NCBI RefSeq assembly: GCF_027568515.1 | Contig: NZ_JANKZF010000003.1 | Span: 62,001 to 126,000, forward strand | DNA: 64,000 bases | Origin: Arthrobacter sp. HY1533 | Lineage (GTDB): Bacteria; Actinomycetota; Actinomycetes; Actinomycetales; Micrococcaceae | Direction: 5' to 3' | In this document: in pieces, positions 17,058 through 26,008 of the stretch | How the letters are laid out: every line of letters begins with the position of its first letter | Position numbering within the stretch: position 1 is the stretch's first letter | The notes under the pieces: model-generated | The model's database searches: none | The model's input: only the letters and a program-made list of their open reading frames with translations | Told to the model about the DNA's origin: nothing | Made by a program: the position numbers and the translations under genes

Positions 17058-17075
17058 TCCGCAATTGGTTGCCAA
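17058..17075 (-). promoter_or_regulatory. Candidate LacI autoregulatory site
   Basis: On the minus strand TTGGCAACCAATTGCGGA (17075-17058) matches the left half and centre of the operators seen at the other promoters of this region (TTGGCAACCGATTGTCAA). It sits 8 bp before the ATG of the LacI gene, over the ribosome binding site, so it would act as a roadblock or repressor site. The right half is degenerate. Confidence 0.5.
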
Positions 17076-17171
17076 CGCAAGCTTAACCCAGCAACCGGCC
17101 GGTCCCGTCGAATGACGGAGCCGGCCGGCCTGGGCGCCCGGCCAAGGAGGCGGGCGGGAGGCGAAGCAGGG

Positions 17172-18338
17172 CTAGTGGCGCTCGGGGTACTTGCCTTCTT
17201 CGCGGATACGGTCGTTGAGCATCGAAAGGTATTCGTCCTCATCGAAGTCCAGGCCCACTTCCTCGCCCTTCCAGCTGGAAAGGTGGATGGCGTTGGCCAG
17301 GCGGACGCCGTTGATGCCGTCGGAGCCCGGTGCCAGCAGCGGAGTGCCGTCGAGGATGTTGGCGGCAAAGTTCTCCAGCACGCCTGCATGCTGTGCGCCC
17401 CAGACAGAGTCGAACTCGACGATTTCGGTGGTGCGCAGCTCGTCCATGTCCAGCTGGCCCATGAACAGCTTGCGGACATCGTCCAGGCCCATGCTTTCGC
17501 TGATCTCGCGTTCCTTCTTCTTCAGGCGCGTGACGGTGGCGGTTTTGGAGCCCTCCACCACGATCTTGCCCGCATCGCCCAGGATCTCGAAGCGGTCGGT
17601 GCCCACCATGTCGTGGGTGGCCGTGACAAAGGTGCCGGTGGCGCCGTTGCCGTAGTCCACCAGTGCGGTGACCTCGTCCTCAACGGCAATGTCGCGGCGG
17701 AATCCGTAGGAGACCTTTGCGAACACGGACTTGGGCACGCCGCAGATCCACTGCCACAGATCCAGCTGGTGGGGGGCCTGGTTGACCAGGACGCCGCCGC
17801 CCTCGCCGCCCCAGGTTGCGCGCCATTCGCTGGAGTTGTAGTAGCCCTGCGGACGCCACCAGTTGGTGATGATCCAGTTGGTGCGCAGGATCTCGCCGAT
17901 CTCACCGTTGTCCACGATTTCCTTCAGGCGCTGGTACAGCGGGTTGTTGCGCTGGTTGAACATGATGGCGAAGGACAGCTCGGGCTTGGAGGCAGCGAAC
18001 TCATTGAGCTCCTTGACCTGCTTGGTGTAGACGCCGGCCGGCTTCTCCACCAGGGCGTGGATGCCGCGGGAGAGGGCGGCCATGCCCATTTCCGGGTGCA
18101 GGAAGTGCGGGACGCAGGTGACGATCGCGTCGACGTCGCCGCTTTCCATCAGGGCAATGTAGTCCTCATAGACGTTGACGCCGGCGTAACTGGACTGTGC
18201 CAGTTCGCGCTTGGAGGGGTCGGTGTCGGCAATCGCGCCGATCTCCATGTTCGGGACCATGCCGTCACTGATGAACTTGGCGTAGGCGCCGCCCTGCTGG
18301 CCCAGGCCGATGATGCCGAGACGTACTTTCTTGCTCAC
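17172..18338 (-). CDS. Gfo/Idh/MocA-family oxidoreductase (first copy)
   Basis: A 388-residue NAD(P)-dependent sugar oxidoreductase. The N-terminal dinucleotide motif is LGIIGLGQQGGAYAKF, and the catalytic-region lysine is in HALVEKPAGVYTKQ. The C-terminal alpha/beta domain contains EGGGVLVNQAPHQLDLWQWI, a signature of the group that oxidises glycosides or inositols. The GTG at 18338 has GGAG 8 nt upstream; an apparent longer frame starts inside the repeats at 18387-18455. It is the last gene of the 24674-17172 operon, next to a TIM-barrel isomerase. The pair resembles 3-keto-sugar chemistry, in which an oxidoreductase and a TIM-barrel enzyme act in sequence; the substrate is unknown. Confidence 0.9.
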   Translation of the reverse strand: MSKKVRLGIIGLGQQGGAYAKFISDGMVPNMEIGAIADTDPSKRELAQSSYAGVNVYEDYIALMESGDVDAIVTCVPHFLHPEMGMAALSRGIHALVEKPAGVYTKQVKELNEFAASKPELSFAIMFNQRNNPLYQRLKEIVDNGEIGEILRTNWIITNWWRPQGYYNSSEWRATWGGEGGGVLVNQAPHQLDLWQWICGVPKSVFAKVSYGFRRDIAVEDEVTALVDYGNGATGTFVTATHDMVGTDRFEILGDAGKIVVEGSKTATVTRLKKKEREISESMGLDDVRKLFMGQLDMDELRTTEIVEFDSVWGAQHAGVLENFAANILDGTPLLAPGSDGINGVRLANAIHLSSWKGEEVGLDFDEDEYLSMLNDRIREEGKYPERH

Positions 18339-18386
18339 TGTGTTGCTCCGTTTCGTAGCTGTAATTCGAATAAGTATGGGGGTCTC

Positions 18387-18455
18387 GACAGGCTCGACCA
18401 CCGGGCGGTCAGGACAGGCTCGACCACCGGGGCCAGGACAGGCTCGACCACCGGG
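18387..18455. repeat. Three tandem copies of a 19-bp intergenic repeat
   Basis: GACAGGCTCGACCACCGGG occurs at 18387-18405, 18413-18431 and 18437-18455 (periods 26 and 24 bp), between two genes of the same operon. The complementary strand reads CGGTGGTCGAGCCTGTC, a type of element scattered through intergenic regions of related actinobacteria as far as I recall. Function unknown; it could affect the relative expression of the last gene. Confidence 0.85.
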
Positions 18456-18464
18456 GGCCAGGCG

Positions 18465-19325
18465 TCAGAAGAGGTTGCCGAAGCCCATCGCGGTCAGGTT
18501 GCGGTGCGAGGTTTCCAGGGCTTCCCACACGGTGCGCCCGTACAGTTCGTCCTGTTCCACGAGCAGGTACTGGGCGCCGGCGGCTTCCGCTGCGGGAATG
18601 ATGGAGGGGAAATCGAGGTTGCCCTCGCCCACTTCGGCGAACTGGACCACGTTCTTGAACTCCGTCATGAAGTTCACGAAGTCACCGCTTTCCAAGTAGC
18701 CCAGGGCCGACTCCGGCATTTGCCCAATCCTGTAGTCCTTCAGGTGGACCATGGCAGTGCGGCCGGCGTACTTCTCCAAGGTGCGGACCGGGTCAAGGCC
18801 GCCGCGCTGCACCCAGTGGACATCGATTTCCAGGCCCATGGCCGGGGAGTTCTCGTTGATGATGTCCAGCATGTACTTGCCATCAAACTTCGCGAACTCA
18901 ATGTGGTGGTTGTGGTAGTAGAGGCTGATGCCGTGTTCTGCCAGGCGTTCGGCGTAGCCGTTGGTTTCCTTGGCAAATTCAATGACGGCGTCAATGGACG
19001 TCATTGCTCCGAACGGCAGCATGCCAATCCGCACGAGATTTGTGTCAAGACGCTTGGCATCATCGACGATCTTCTCGAAGTCTTCCTTGAGGGATTCCCC
19101 GGGGCGGCCCACGGGCTTTTCCATCATGACCGAGAGCGAGGCAACGTCCATGCCAAGGTCCGCCTGGGCACGCTCCAGCTCGCCCACATTCTTGGCATCC
19201 ATCGGGATCTGGGAAATTTCGACGGCGTTGTACCCCAGTTCACTGACCTTGCGCAGCGTCTCAAAGGCGCCAACCTCCGCAAAGCTGTCCTTGAGCATCA
19301 TTGCCTGCACACCGATTTTTGCCAT
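18465..19325 (-). CDS. Sugar phosphate isomerase/epimerase-like TIM barrel (first copy)
   Basis: A 286-residue xylose-isomerase-like TIM-barrel protein. Metal-site residues typical of the family are visible: a central HNHHIEF segment (LYYHNHHIEF), the Glu-Asp pair in MGLEIDVHWV, and the late HLKDYR and EVGEGNLDFP blocks, ending with LVEQDE. Relatives include inosose dehydratases, L-xylulose epimerases and 3-keto-glycoside hydratases or lyases. It follows the ATPase gene of the importer by about 70 bp and precedes the Gfo/Idh gene, implying it acts on the transported sugar after or before oxidation. The reaction cannot be fixed from sequence. Confidence 0.88.
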   Translation of the reverse strand: MAKIGVQAMMLKDSFAEVGAFETLRKVSELGYNAVEISQIPMDAKNVGELERAQADLGMDVASLSVMMEKPVGRPGESLKEDFEKIVDDAKRLDTNLVRIGMLPFGAMTSIDAVIEFAKETNGYAERLAEHGISLYYHNHHIEFAKFDGKYMLDIINENSPAMGLEIDVHWVQRGGLDPVRTLEKYAGRTAMVHLKDYRIGQMPESALGYLESGDFVNFMTEFKNVVQFAEVGEGNLDFPSIIPAAEAAGAQYLLVEQDELYGRTVWEALETSHRNLTAMGFGNLF

Positions 19326-19396
19326 GATTTTCCTTTCGTTGGCCGGCCCTCGACGGGCCGGCCGGAATTGAAGCTGTTTGAAATTGTGGGCGGCCG

Positions 19397-20290
19397 CTAC
19401 GCCGTGACGGCGGCCGTGAGCCTTTGTGCCGCGAGCAGTTCGTGCCGGTCGTTGCGCCGCTTGGCCTGGCGGTCCGGGTCGGGCACCGGCGAGGCAAGCA
19501 GCAGCCGCTGGGTGTAGGGGTGCTGCGGGTCCCGGGTGACTTGTTCGGAGGTGCCCTGTTCCACGATTTCGCCGTGGTACATGACTGCCACACGGTGGCT
19601 GATGTGCCGCACCACGTCCAGGTCATGGGAGACGAACAGGTAGGAGACGCCCGTGTCGCGCTGGATTTGCAGGAACAAATCCAGCACCACGGCCTGCGTG
19701 GACAGGTCCAGGGCGCTGACGGGTTCGTCGCAGACTATCAGCTTGGGTGAGAGGGCCAGGGCCCGGGCGATCGCAACGCGCTGGCGCTGCCCGCCACTGA
19801 ATTCGCGCGGCAGGCGGTTGATGGCATCGGATGGCAGACCCACCTGGTCCAGGAGCTCACGCACGCGCTTGCGGGCGGCGTCGGGCGACTTGCCCTGGAC
19901 CCCCAGCGGCTCGGCCAGGATGTCGCCGATCTGCAGGGACGGGTTCAGGGACGTATAGGGGTCCTGGAACACCACCTGCAGGTCACGGCCAAGGGATCGG
20001 CGCTGCTTGCGCCCTGCCTGCGTGATGTCGTTGCCTTCAAATACCACTGAGCCGCGGCTGATGGGCGCGAGGCCCAGGATGGCCCGGCCCAGGGTTGTCT
20101 TGCCGGAGCCCGACTCCCCCACCAGGCCCAGGGTCTCGCCCTGCTTGATGTGGATGTTGATGTCGGTCAGGGCGCGGAAGGGCTTGCGCCGGAACCCCTT
20201 GAGTGGGTACTCCACATCGACGCCTGAAACGGTCAGGAGGTTCTCCCCCTGGTTTTCGACGCCGGACGGCTTGCCTTGGGTGCGGGTCAC
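19397..20290 (-). CDS. Oligopeptide-type ABC transporter ATPase (DppF/OppF type)
   Basis: A 297-residue ATP-binding subunit. Walker A GESGSGKT, Q-loop VVFQDPYTSLNPSL, signature FSGGQRQR, Walker B LIVCDEP and the H-loop SHDLDVVRHI are all intact. The C-terminal RDPQHPYTQRLL is the oligopeptide/dipeptide (oligo_HPY) motif. Start ATG at 20290 overlaps the upstream fusion gene stop by 4 nt. It works with the ATPase half of the fused protein to power import at the membrane. The genomic setting with sugar enzymes points to a carbohydrate or glycoside cargo rather than peptides. Confidence 0.94.
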   Translation of the reverse strand: MTRTQGKPSGVENQGENLLTVSGVDVEYPLKGFRRKPFRALTDINIHIKQGETLGLVGESGSGKTTLGRAILGLAPISRGSVVFEGNDITQAGRKQRRSLGRDLQVVFQDPYTSLNPSLQIGDILAEPLGVQGKSPDAARKRVRELLDQVGLPSDAINRLPREFSGGQRQRVAIARALALSPKLIVCDEPVSALDLSTQAVVLDLFLQIQRDTGVSYLFVSHDLDVVRHISHRVAVMYHGEIVEQGTSEQVTRDPQHPYTQRLLLASPVPDPDRQAKRRNDRHELLAAQRLTAAVTA

Positions 20291-22128
20291 AGGACTGCCT
20301 CCTTTTCGTCTTCCGGCTTGGCGGCCGGCGCGCCGGTCGACACCAGCATGGTCATGGGTTCCTTGCCCTCGAGCATGGAGCCCAGGAGCTTCCTTGTGTA
20401 GGGGTCCTTCGGGTTGCGCAGGATCTCGCGGACGGGGCCGTCCTCAACGAGGCGCCCGTTCTGCATGACAGCCACGCGGTCGCAGAGGTCGGCAACCACA
20501 CCGAAGTTGTGTGTCACCAGGATGACGCCAACATTGAGCCGCTTCTGGAGATCGCGGATCAAGTCCAGGACATCCGCCTGAACGGTCACATCCAGGGCCG
20601 TGGTGGGCTCGTCCGCGATGATCAGGTCAGGCTCGCAGCTGATGGCGCCGGCGATCAACACGCGCTGGGCCATGCCACCGGAAACCTCGTGCGGATAGGC
20701 GTTGAACGTCTTCTCCGGGAACCGGATGCCGACGTCGTCGAGCAGCTTCAGCGCCCGTTCCTTGGCCTCGGCCTTGGAAATCTTCAGGACCCGGACCATG
20801 GGGGTCACCAGCTGGTGGCCAATGGTGAAGGCGGGGTCCAGGTTGCTCATGGGTTCCTGCGGGATGTAGGAGATCCTCTTGCCGCGGAACTCACTGAGCC
20901 GGGTCTGGCTGACGCGGTCGTCCGTGGGTGCAACTGTGTATTTGCCGTCAAACTGGATGCTGCCGGCCACGATCCTGGCTGCTTCAGGCAGCAGGCCCAG
21001 GATGGAGAAGGCGGTCTGCGACTTGCCCGAACCGGATTCCCCCACGATGCCCAGAACCTCACCGCGGTCCACATGGAAGGAGACGTCATCAACAACCTTC
21101 TTGACGGATCCGTCGGCCTGCGGGTAGCCCACGCCGAGGTGGGAGACCTTGACCAGGTGGTGTTCGGTTCCGGTTTCGACGGCGGATCCGCTCGCACCCT
21201 GGGCGGGGCGGACACGCTCGGCCGCGCCGGCTGCACCGGTGCCGCGCTTGGGTGCCTTGATCTTGTCTGCATCTTCCAGGGCGTCGCGGATGGCGTTGCC
21301 GAGCAGGACCAGGGCGCCGATCGTCAGGCCGATGGCCGCGGCGGGCCACACGAGCAGCAGCGGGTTCAGGTAGACGTTCTTGAAGCCCTCGTTGAGCATG
21401 ACGCCCCAGGTGGCCACGGTGGGATCGCCCAGGCCCAGGAATTCAAGGCCGGACTGGATGGCAATGGCCACGCCGCAGATCATGGAGGTCTGGATGATGA
21501 TGGGAGCCCGGACCACTGAGAAGATGTGTCGGGAGATGATGGCGGCGTCGCTCAGGCCGGCCACGCGGGCAGCATCGACGTAGAGCTCGTTGCGAACGGA
21601 CTGCACGGCTGTGCGGGTCAGGCGGAAGTAGCCTGGGCTGATCAGGATGCCGAAGGCAACCATGGAGATCCAGACTGACGGTCCCATGGCGGCACGAACG
21701 GTCAGCAGGACGATGATGCCCGGCAGGCTCATGAGCACATTGGTGACCCAGTTGGCTGCGGCGTCGAACTTGCCGCCGTAGTAGCCGCCGATGAGGCCGG
21801 CGGGCAGGCCGATGGCAATTGCCACGGCGGCGCACAGCAGGGCCGAGAGCAGCGTGGTCCGGGCGCCGAAGACCAGGCGGGACCAGACGTCGCGGCCAAC
21901 GCTGTCGGTGCCCAACAGGTTTTCCCCGCCGGGGGCGGCCAGGGTCTTGCCAATGTTGGCGAAGTTTTCGTCAAAGGGGGCCAGGAAGTTGGCGAACACG
22001 GCCAGGCCCACCATGACGGCCAGGATGGCCAGGGCCAGCAGGCCCAGGGGGTTTTTGACGATTTTCTTGACGACGGAGGACCGCACAACCGTGCCGGTCT
22101 GTCCCGTCAGCTCGACTGTTTGACTCAT
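20287..22128 (-). CDS. Fused ABC permease-ATPase (DppC-DppD type)
   Basis: A 613-residue single-chain fusion. Residues about 20-285 form a DppC-like permease (helices from [25 protein letters not shown]-type loop [18 protein letters not shown]). A Gly/Ala linker at about 292-320 leads to a complete DppD-like ATPase with Walker A GESGSGKS (about 363-370), [13 protein letters not shown] signature, Walker B LIIADEP and a C-terminal [12 protein letters not shown] motif. No frameshift is needed; permease-ATPase fusions of this type occur in other actinobacteria. The ATG at 22128 overlaps the dppB-type stop by 4 nt, and its stop overlaps the next ATPase gene, so stoichiometry is tightly coupled. 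Confidence 0.93.
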   Translation of the reverse strand: MSQTVELTGQTGTVVRSSVVKKIVKNPLGLLALAILAVMVGLAVFANFLAPFDENFANIGKTLAAPGGENLLGTDSVGRDVWSRLVFGARTTLLSALLCAAVAIAIGLPAGLIGGYYGGKFDAAANWVTNVLMSLPGIIVLLTVRAAMGPSVWISMVAFGILISPGYFRLTRTAVQSVRNELYVDAARVAGLSDAAIISRHIFSVVRAPIIIQTSMICGVAIAIQSGLEFLGLGDPTVATWGVMLNEGFKNVYLNPLLLVWPAAAIGLTIGALVLLGNAIRDALEDADKIKAPKRGTGAAGAAERVRPAQGASGSAVETGTEHHLVKVSHLGVGYPQADGSVKKVVDDVSFHVDRGEVLGIVGESGSGKSQTAFSILGLLPEAARIVAGSIQFDGKYTVAPTDDRVSQTRLSEFRGKRISYIPQEPMSNLDPAFTIGHQLVTPMVRVLKISKAEAKERALKLLDDVGIRFPEKTFNAYPHEVSGGMAQRVLIAGAISCEPDLIIADEPTTALDVTVQADVLDLIRDLQKRLNVGVILVTHNFGVVADLCDRVAVMQNGRLVEDGPVREILRNPKDPYTRKLLGSMLEGKEPMTMLVSTGAPAAKPEDEKEAVL

Positions 22129-23066
22129 GACACACGCACCTTGGGATTCAGCCAACCGTTGATGAGGTCCACCAGGAGGTTGACGATGATGACGATGATG
22201 ACGGTGTACAGCACGACGCCCATGACCAGGGGAATGTCACCCATGGTGGTCGACTGCACTGCGAGGGCACCCATGCCGGGGAGGGCAAAGATCTGTTCGA
22301 TGATGACCACACCGCCAAGCATGCCCACAAACTGCAGGCTCAGCACTGTCAGCCCGGCCGGCGCGGCGCTGCGCAGCACGTGCTTGAACAGGATTTCTCG
22401 CTCTGAGATGCCGCGGCTGCGAAGGGTCCTCACGTAGTCCTTTTCCAGCTGCTTGATGACGGCACTGCGGATTTGCTGGGCCGAGCTGGTGACGCCGTTG
22501 ATGACCAGTGCGATCACGGGAAGTGTCATAGACAGGACCCAGGCGTTGGCCCCGGAGTCCGGGGCGATGCTGCTGGTGGCGGGGAAGAGCTGGAGCTGGA
22601 TGGCGAAGATGGTGACCAGGATGATGCCCAGGACAAAGTTGGGGATCGCGTCGCCAACCACGGCCGCCCCTTGCACGAGCCGGTCGATCCAACCGCGCTT
22701 GACGGCGGCGGCCATGCCCAGCAGCGTCGCAACTACTGCGATGCAAACGATGGAGACGACAACCAGGGTCAGGGTGATGGGCAGGCGGGTGGTGATCGCC
22801 TGGACCACGCTTTCAGAGTTGAACCATGAAGTGCCAAAGTCGCCTGTGATGGCGTGGCGTGCCCAGTCGAAGAAGCGGGTGAGCAGCGGCTGGTCGAGTC
22901 CGAGCTCGATCTCCTTGGCTGCTACTTGTTCCTGGCTGGCGTACTCGCCCAGGATGTTGCGGGCGATGTTGGTGCTGGAGAAGTACAGCAGGATGTACGT
23001 GAAGAAGGAGATGGCCGCCAGGACAACAACACCGGCGCCGACTCGCTTCAAGATGAAATTAAGCAT
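22125..23066 (-). CDS. Oligopeptide-type ABC transporter permease (DppB type)
   Basis: A 313-residue permease with six predicted helices. The N-terminus MLNFILKRVGAGVVVLAAIS, followed by the extracellular GLDQPLLTRFFDWARHAITGDFG-type segment, is typical of DppB. The EAA loop is KDYVRTLRSRGISEREILFKHVL (in part). The ATG at 23066 is preceded by TTTTGGAGCG at good spacing; a TTG four codons upstream is less likely. It is separated from the binding-protein gene by 21 nt and a highly unusual G/C tract lies just upstream of that gap. Confidence 0.92.
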   Translation of the reverse strand: MLNFILKRVGAGVVVLAAISFFTYILLYFSSTNIARNILGEYASQEQVAAKEIELGLDQPLLTRFFDWARHAITGDFGTSWFNSESVVQAITTRLPITLTLVVVSIVCIAVVATLLGMAAAVKRGWIDRLVQGAAVVGDAIPNFVLGIILVTIFAIQLQLFPATSSIAPDSGANAWVLSMTLPVIALVINGVTSSAQQIRSAVIKQLEKDYVRTLRSRGISEREILFKHVLRSAAPAGLTVLSLQFVGMLGGVVIIEQIFALPGMGALAVQSTTMGDIPLVMGVVLYTVIIVIIVNLLVDLINGWLNPKVRVS

Positions 23067-23087
23067 GATTCGCTCCAAAAGCGTGGC

Positions 23088-24674
23088 TCAGGGGTGGGGT
23101 GGGGCGGGGGCTGGTAAACACAAACCCCCCCCCGGGCCCCCCCAACAGGGGGGGGGGGCGTTGTAGATGGAAGGAACGGCCTGCTGCAGCTGCGGCTGGA
23201 CGTCAATCTTCTTGTTGGAGTAGAACATCTGGTTCAGGCGGTACATGGGCACGAACCAGGCGTTTTCGGTGATGTATTCATTGACCTTCTTGGCGGCTTC
23301 GCCGCTCTTCTCGCCCGCGGCCTGGACGTCCTTGATCAGGGCGGTCAGTTCGGGGGTTTCGGTCTTGAAGGCGTTGTACAGGGCTGTGGTGGAAACCATC
23401 TGGTTGATGGCAACCCAGGGCTCGCCCTGGTACAGCTGGAACGTTGCGGCCGAGTACTTGGCACCGGCAATGTCTGCCACCAGGTTTGCCGGCGGGATGC
23501 TCTCGGTCACGAGGGTGATGCCAATGTCGGCCAGCTGCTGCTTGAACACGGCGTTGATGCCGTCAAATGCCGCCACGGTGGGGATCTTCAGGGTGAAGCC
23601 GTTGGGGTAGCCGGCTTCCGCCATGAGGGCCTTGGCCTTGGCGGGGTCGTACGGGTAGCGGTTGTCGAGGGAGTCGACGTAGGCGCCGCTGTCCGGGCCG
23701 AAGACCTGGTTGGTCACGGTGCCCTGGCCCAGGTACTGCTGGTCGAGGATGGTCTTGCGGTCGAACGCGTAGTTCATGGCCTGGCGCACCTTGACGTTCG
23801 CCAGTTCGGGGGTGATCTTGCCGTCGCGGTCCATGAGCAGGAGCCCCTGCCAGTCCACCTGGCTCGCGTGCAGCACCATGCCGGAGCCTTCCGCCTGCTT
23901 GCCGGACTTGGGGTCCAACAGCGCAGCGTCCACCTGGCCGGAGACCAGGGCGTTGGTGCGGGCGGTCAGGTCAACGAGGTACTTGATGGTGATCTTGTCG
24001 AACTTCTGCAGGTCCTTGTTCCAGTAGCCGTCGCGCTTGGTGAAGACGTACTGCGAACCCTTGACCGTGTTCTTGGTGTCGAGCTGGTACGGGCCGGATC
24101 CCTCGGGGTCGGTCTTGATTCCCGGGGTGCCCAGCGCCTTGGGGCTGGCCATGAGGCCGGCTGCCTGTGTCAGGTAGTAGGTGAAGGCCGGGTCGGGGGC
24201 GGTGAGTGTGATGGCCACGGTTGCCGGGTCAACAACCTCAACGCCCTTCAGGGAGGCGACCTGGTAGACGTCCTGGCCCTTGGCCTCCTTATAGTGTTCC
24301 AGGTTGGCCTTGACGGCGGCGGCGTCGAACTTTGCGCCGTCCGTGAAGGTGACGTCGGTGCGCAGCTTCAGGGTCAGGACGGTGTTGTCCGCGTTGTACT
24401 CCCACGATTGCGCCAGCATGGGGCTGAGCTTGCCATCCGGTTCCCGCAGGATCAGGGAGTCGTACGCTGCCTGGTAGAACGGCATGGTGTGGCCGATGTG
24501 GGCGTCGCTGGGGTCAAATGTCTTCAGGTCGTTGACGCTGGCAATTGTCAACGAGCTAGCTGCCGGGCCGTTGTTGCCGCCGGCATTTCCGGCTCCGCCG
24601 CCGCCACAGGCGGCCAGCGCCAGGGTTGCGGCCGTGACTGCTGCAAGTACCGCAGCTTTTGGACCAAACTTCAT
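23088..24674 (-). CDS. Family 5 ABC substrate-binding lipoprotein, doubtful C-terminus
   Basis: A 528-residue lipoprotein (signal MKFGPKAAVLAAVTAATLAL, lipobox LAACG at about residue 22) of the dipeptide/oligopeptide binding family SBP_bac_5. Conserved blocks include ILREPDGKLSPMLAQSWEY, LTLKLRTDVTFTDGAKFDAAAV and VRQAMNYAFDRKTI. Up to VPSIYN the protein looks normal, but the last ~24 residues (Pro, Gly and Cys rich) are encoded by long C and G runs at 23091-23158. The true protein probably ends within a few residues of VPSIYN. It is first in the operon and has a LacI-type operator about 100 bp upstream. Family 5 proteins can bind oligosaccharides as well as peptides; the sugar enzymes in the operon favour the former. 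Confidence 0.88.
   Translation of the reverse strand: MKFGPKAAVLAAVTAATLALAACGGGGAGNAGGNNGPAASSLTIASVNDLKTFDPSDAHIGHTMPFYQAAYDSLILREPDGKLSPMLAQSWEYNADNTVLTLKLRTDVTFTDGAKFDAAAVKANLEHYKEAKGQDVYQVASLKGVEVVDPATVAITLTAPDPAFTYYLTQAAGLMASPKALGTPGIKTDPEGSGPYQLDTKNTVKGSQYVFTKRDGYWNKDLQKFDKITIKYLVDLTARTNALVSGQVDAALLDPKSGKQAEGSGMVLHASQVDWQGLLLMDRDGKITPELANVKVRQAMNYAFDRKTILDQQYLGQGTVTNQVFGPDSGAYVDSLDNRYPYDPAKAKALMAEAGYPNGFTLKIPTVAAFDGINAVFKQQLADIGITLVTESIPPANLVADIAGAKYSAATFQLYQGEPWVAINQMVSTTALYNAFKTETPELTALIKDVQAAGEKSGEAAKKVNEYITENAWFVPMYRLNQMFYSNKKIDVQPQLQQAVPSIYNAPPPCWGGPGGGLCLPAPAPPHP
23091..23158. other. Extreme G/C homopolymer tract at the end of the binding-protein gene
   Basis: The plus strand shows a GGGGT/GGGGC-rich stretch (23091-23110), nine C (23125-23133), GGG, seven C (23137-23143), AACA and then eleven G (23148-23158). 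The runs can fold into a strong hairpin (C-run, TGTT, G-run in the minus-strand RNA). It may be an intercistronic stabilising stem-loop, or a sequencing/assembly artefact; run lengths here should not be trusted. Confidence 0.75.
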
Positions 24675-24774
24675 TGTTGGCTCCTACTTCTCAGTGGATG
24701 AAATCATTGGGGGCAAACTGTGGCGTGCACCACATTTGTCGTTGCATGAAACACATTACTTGGGTTGCCCATTT

Positions 24775-24792
24775 TTGGCAACCGATTGTCAA
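24775..24792 (-). promoter_or_regulatory. LacI-type operator upstream of the family 5 ABC operon
   Basis: TTGGCAACCGATTGTCAA is an 18-bp near-palindrome identical in its core (CAACCGATTG) to the site at 26970-26987. The minus-strand half gives a TTGACA -35-like box. It lies 100 bp upstream of the binding-protein ATG; the -10 was not confidently located. Confidence 0.78.
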
Positions 24793-24905
24793 AAGATGCC
24801 GCAAATCGTTACATTCGAGTCAATTTCCCCCGGAATACTCACCTTCACATGGCACAAAAGCGGTGACAATCGGTGGCTTTGTGTCGTCACAAACGGGTGG
24901 CATGG

Positions 24906-24936
24906 CAATGCCCGGACGGTAATCGTCCGGGCATTG
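24906..24936. terminator. Hairpin after the second Gfo/Idh gene
   Basis: A perfect 13-bp stem (CAATGCCCGGACG) with a 5-nt loop lies 26 bp past the Gfo/Idh stop at 24963. It has no U-run on either strand, so it may be a weak or Rho-assisted terminator, or an RNA-stabilising element. Confidence 0.6.
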
Positions 24937-24962
24937 TTGGTGTGGTGCTGGTGCCTGTCTGC

Positions 24963-25970
24963 CTAGGAAACTTCTGCCACCCGGTCCGGGTAGCTCTGGG
25001 CGTAGACGTCCTTGATGATGCGCAGGGTCTTCAGGGCCTCGTCCGGGTTGATCCAGAACGGCCCGTCCTGGCCCAGCTGGGAGTAGAAGTCGGCAATGTA
25101 CAGCTGGTGGGAGACGCCCCAGTAGTCTCGCCCGCCCGATTCGGCGCGGCGTTCCTGCACCACTTCCTCGCGGCCGTCGGAGTGCGTGATCGCCAGGTCC
25201 CCGCGCAGGTGCAGCGTGGCCTTCTCGGCCACGATGTCCACTGTGATGGGTGCATTGACGGAGTTGGCAAGTGTTGCGTAGAAGACGCTGCGGGCGCCGT
25301 TGGCGTGGGTCAGCACCAGCTCGGCGGTGTCCTCCACGTCAATGGTTGCGCCCAGTGCATGGGTTGCCGCATGGCCCGAGACGCTGGTGGGCTCGCCCAT
25401 CATCCACTGCAGCAGGTCAAGGGTGTGGATGGCCTGGTTCATGAGCAGGCCGCCGCCGCCACCCTCCCAGGATCCCCGCCACGGCCGGTTCAGGTAGTAG
25501 CCCGCGTCGCGGCTCCACATGACAGTGCCCGAGCCGCCCAGGATTTCGCCAAATTCACCAGAGGCAAGCCGCTGCGCCATGGCGGCAACCGCCTGGTTGT
25601 AGCGGTTTTGGAAGCACACGCCAATGCGCGCCGAACTGGCGGCGGCAGCGGCGGCCAGCCGTTCGCCGTCGGCCAGGGTGCTGGCAAGCGGTTTCTCGCT
25701 GATGACGTTGATGCCGCGCTCCAGTGCCGCAATGGCGGGGTCGGCGTGCTGGTTGTGCGGCGTGCAGACGTGGACCACGTCGGGGCGCACCTCATCGAGC
25801 ATGGCCGCCACATCCGCATAGCCGGGCACGCCGCGGGCCACCGACGCCTCGGCAAGGCGGCCCGGATCGGTGTCGCACACCGCGACCAACTCTGCCCCCT
25901 CGATGGCGGCAATGGCCTCGAAGTGGACTGTGGCAACGTCTCCGCAACCAATGACGGCAACTCTGGGCAT
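24963..25970 (-). CDS. Gfo/Idh/MocA-family oxidoreductase (second copy)
   Basis: A 335-residue NAD(P)-dependent oxidoreductase with Rossmann motif VIGCGDVATVHFEA, AVCDTDPGRLAEA, the catalytic-region NVISEKPLAST and the C-terminal-domain segment GGGGLLMNQAIHTLDLLQWM. It is shorter than the first copy at 17172-18338 and clearly diverged from it, although both carry the GG-x-L-NQA-H-LDL-QWM/I pattern. It follows the second TIM-barrel gene by 38 bp in the same orientation. A role in oxidising or reducing a glycoside or inositol-like sugar is inferred from the family; no substrate can be named. Confidence 0.9.
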   Translation of the reverse strand: MPRVAVIGCGDVATVHFEAIAAIEGAELVAVCDTDPGRLAEASVARGVPGYADVAAMLDEVRPDVVHVCTPHNQHADPAIAALERGINVISEKPLASTLADGERLAAAAAASSARIGVCFQNRYNQAVAAMAQRLASGEFGEILGGSGTVMWSRDAGYYLNRPWRGSWEGGGGGLLMNQAIHTLDLLQWMMGEPTSVSGHAATHALGATIDVEDTAELVLTHANGARSVFYATLANSVNAPITVDIVAEKATLHLRGDLAITHSDGREEVVQERRAESGGRDYWGVSHQLYIADFYSQLGQDGPFWINPDEALKTLRIIKDVYAQSYPDRVAEVS

Positions 25971-26008
25971 GGTGACTCCTTTGTCTGGTGCTGGTGGTTG
26001 ATGCTGGG

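Noticed and set aside
18339-18401. An N-terminal extension of the Gfo/Idh protein starting in the 19-bp repeats
   Set aside because: The GTG at 18338 has a good ribosome site and the extension encodes repeat-derived residues only.
16974-19517. An 847-codon open frame on the plus strand
   Set aside because: It spans the antisense of lacI, Gfo/Idh and TIM-barrel genes, all of which have strong family matches on the minus strand.
19397-24674. A plain dipeptide importer assignment for the family 5 ABC genes
   Set aside because: The co-operonic sugar enzymes and LacI operator argue against peptides, so no peptide name or dpp symbol was assigned.
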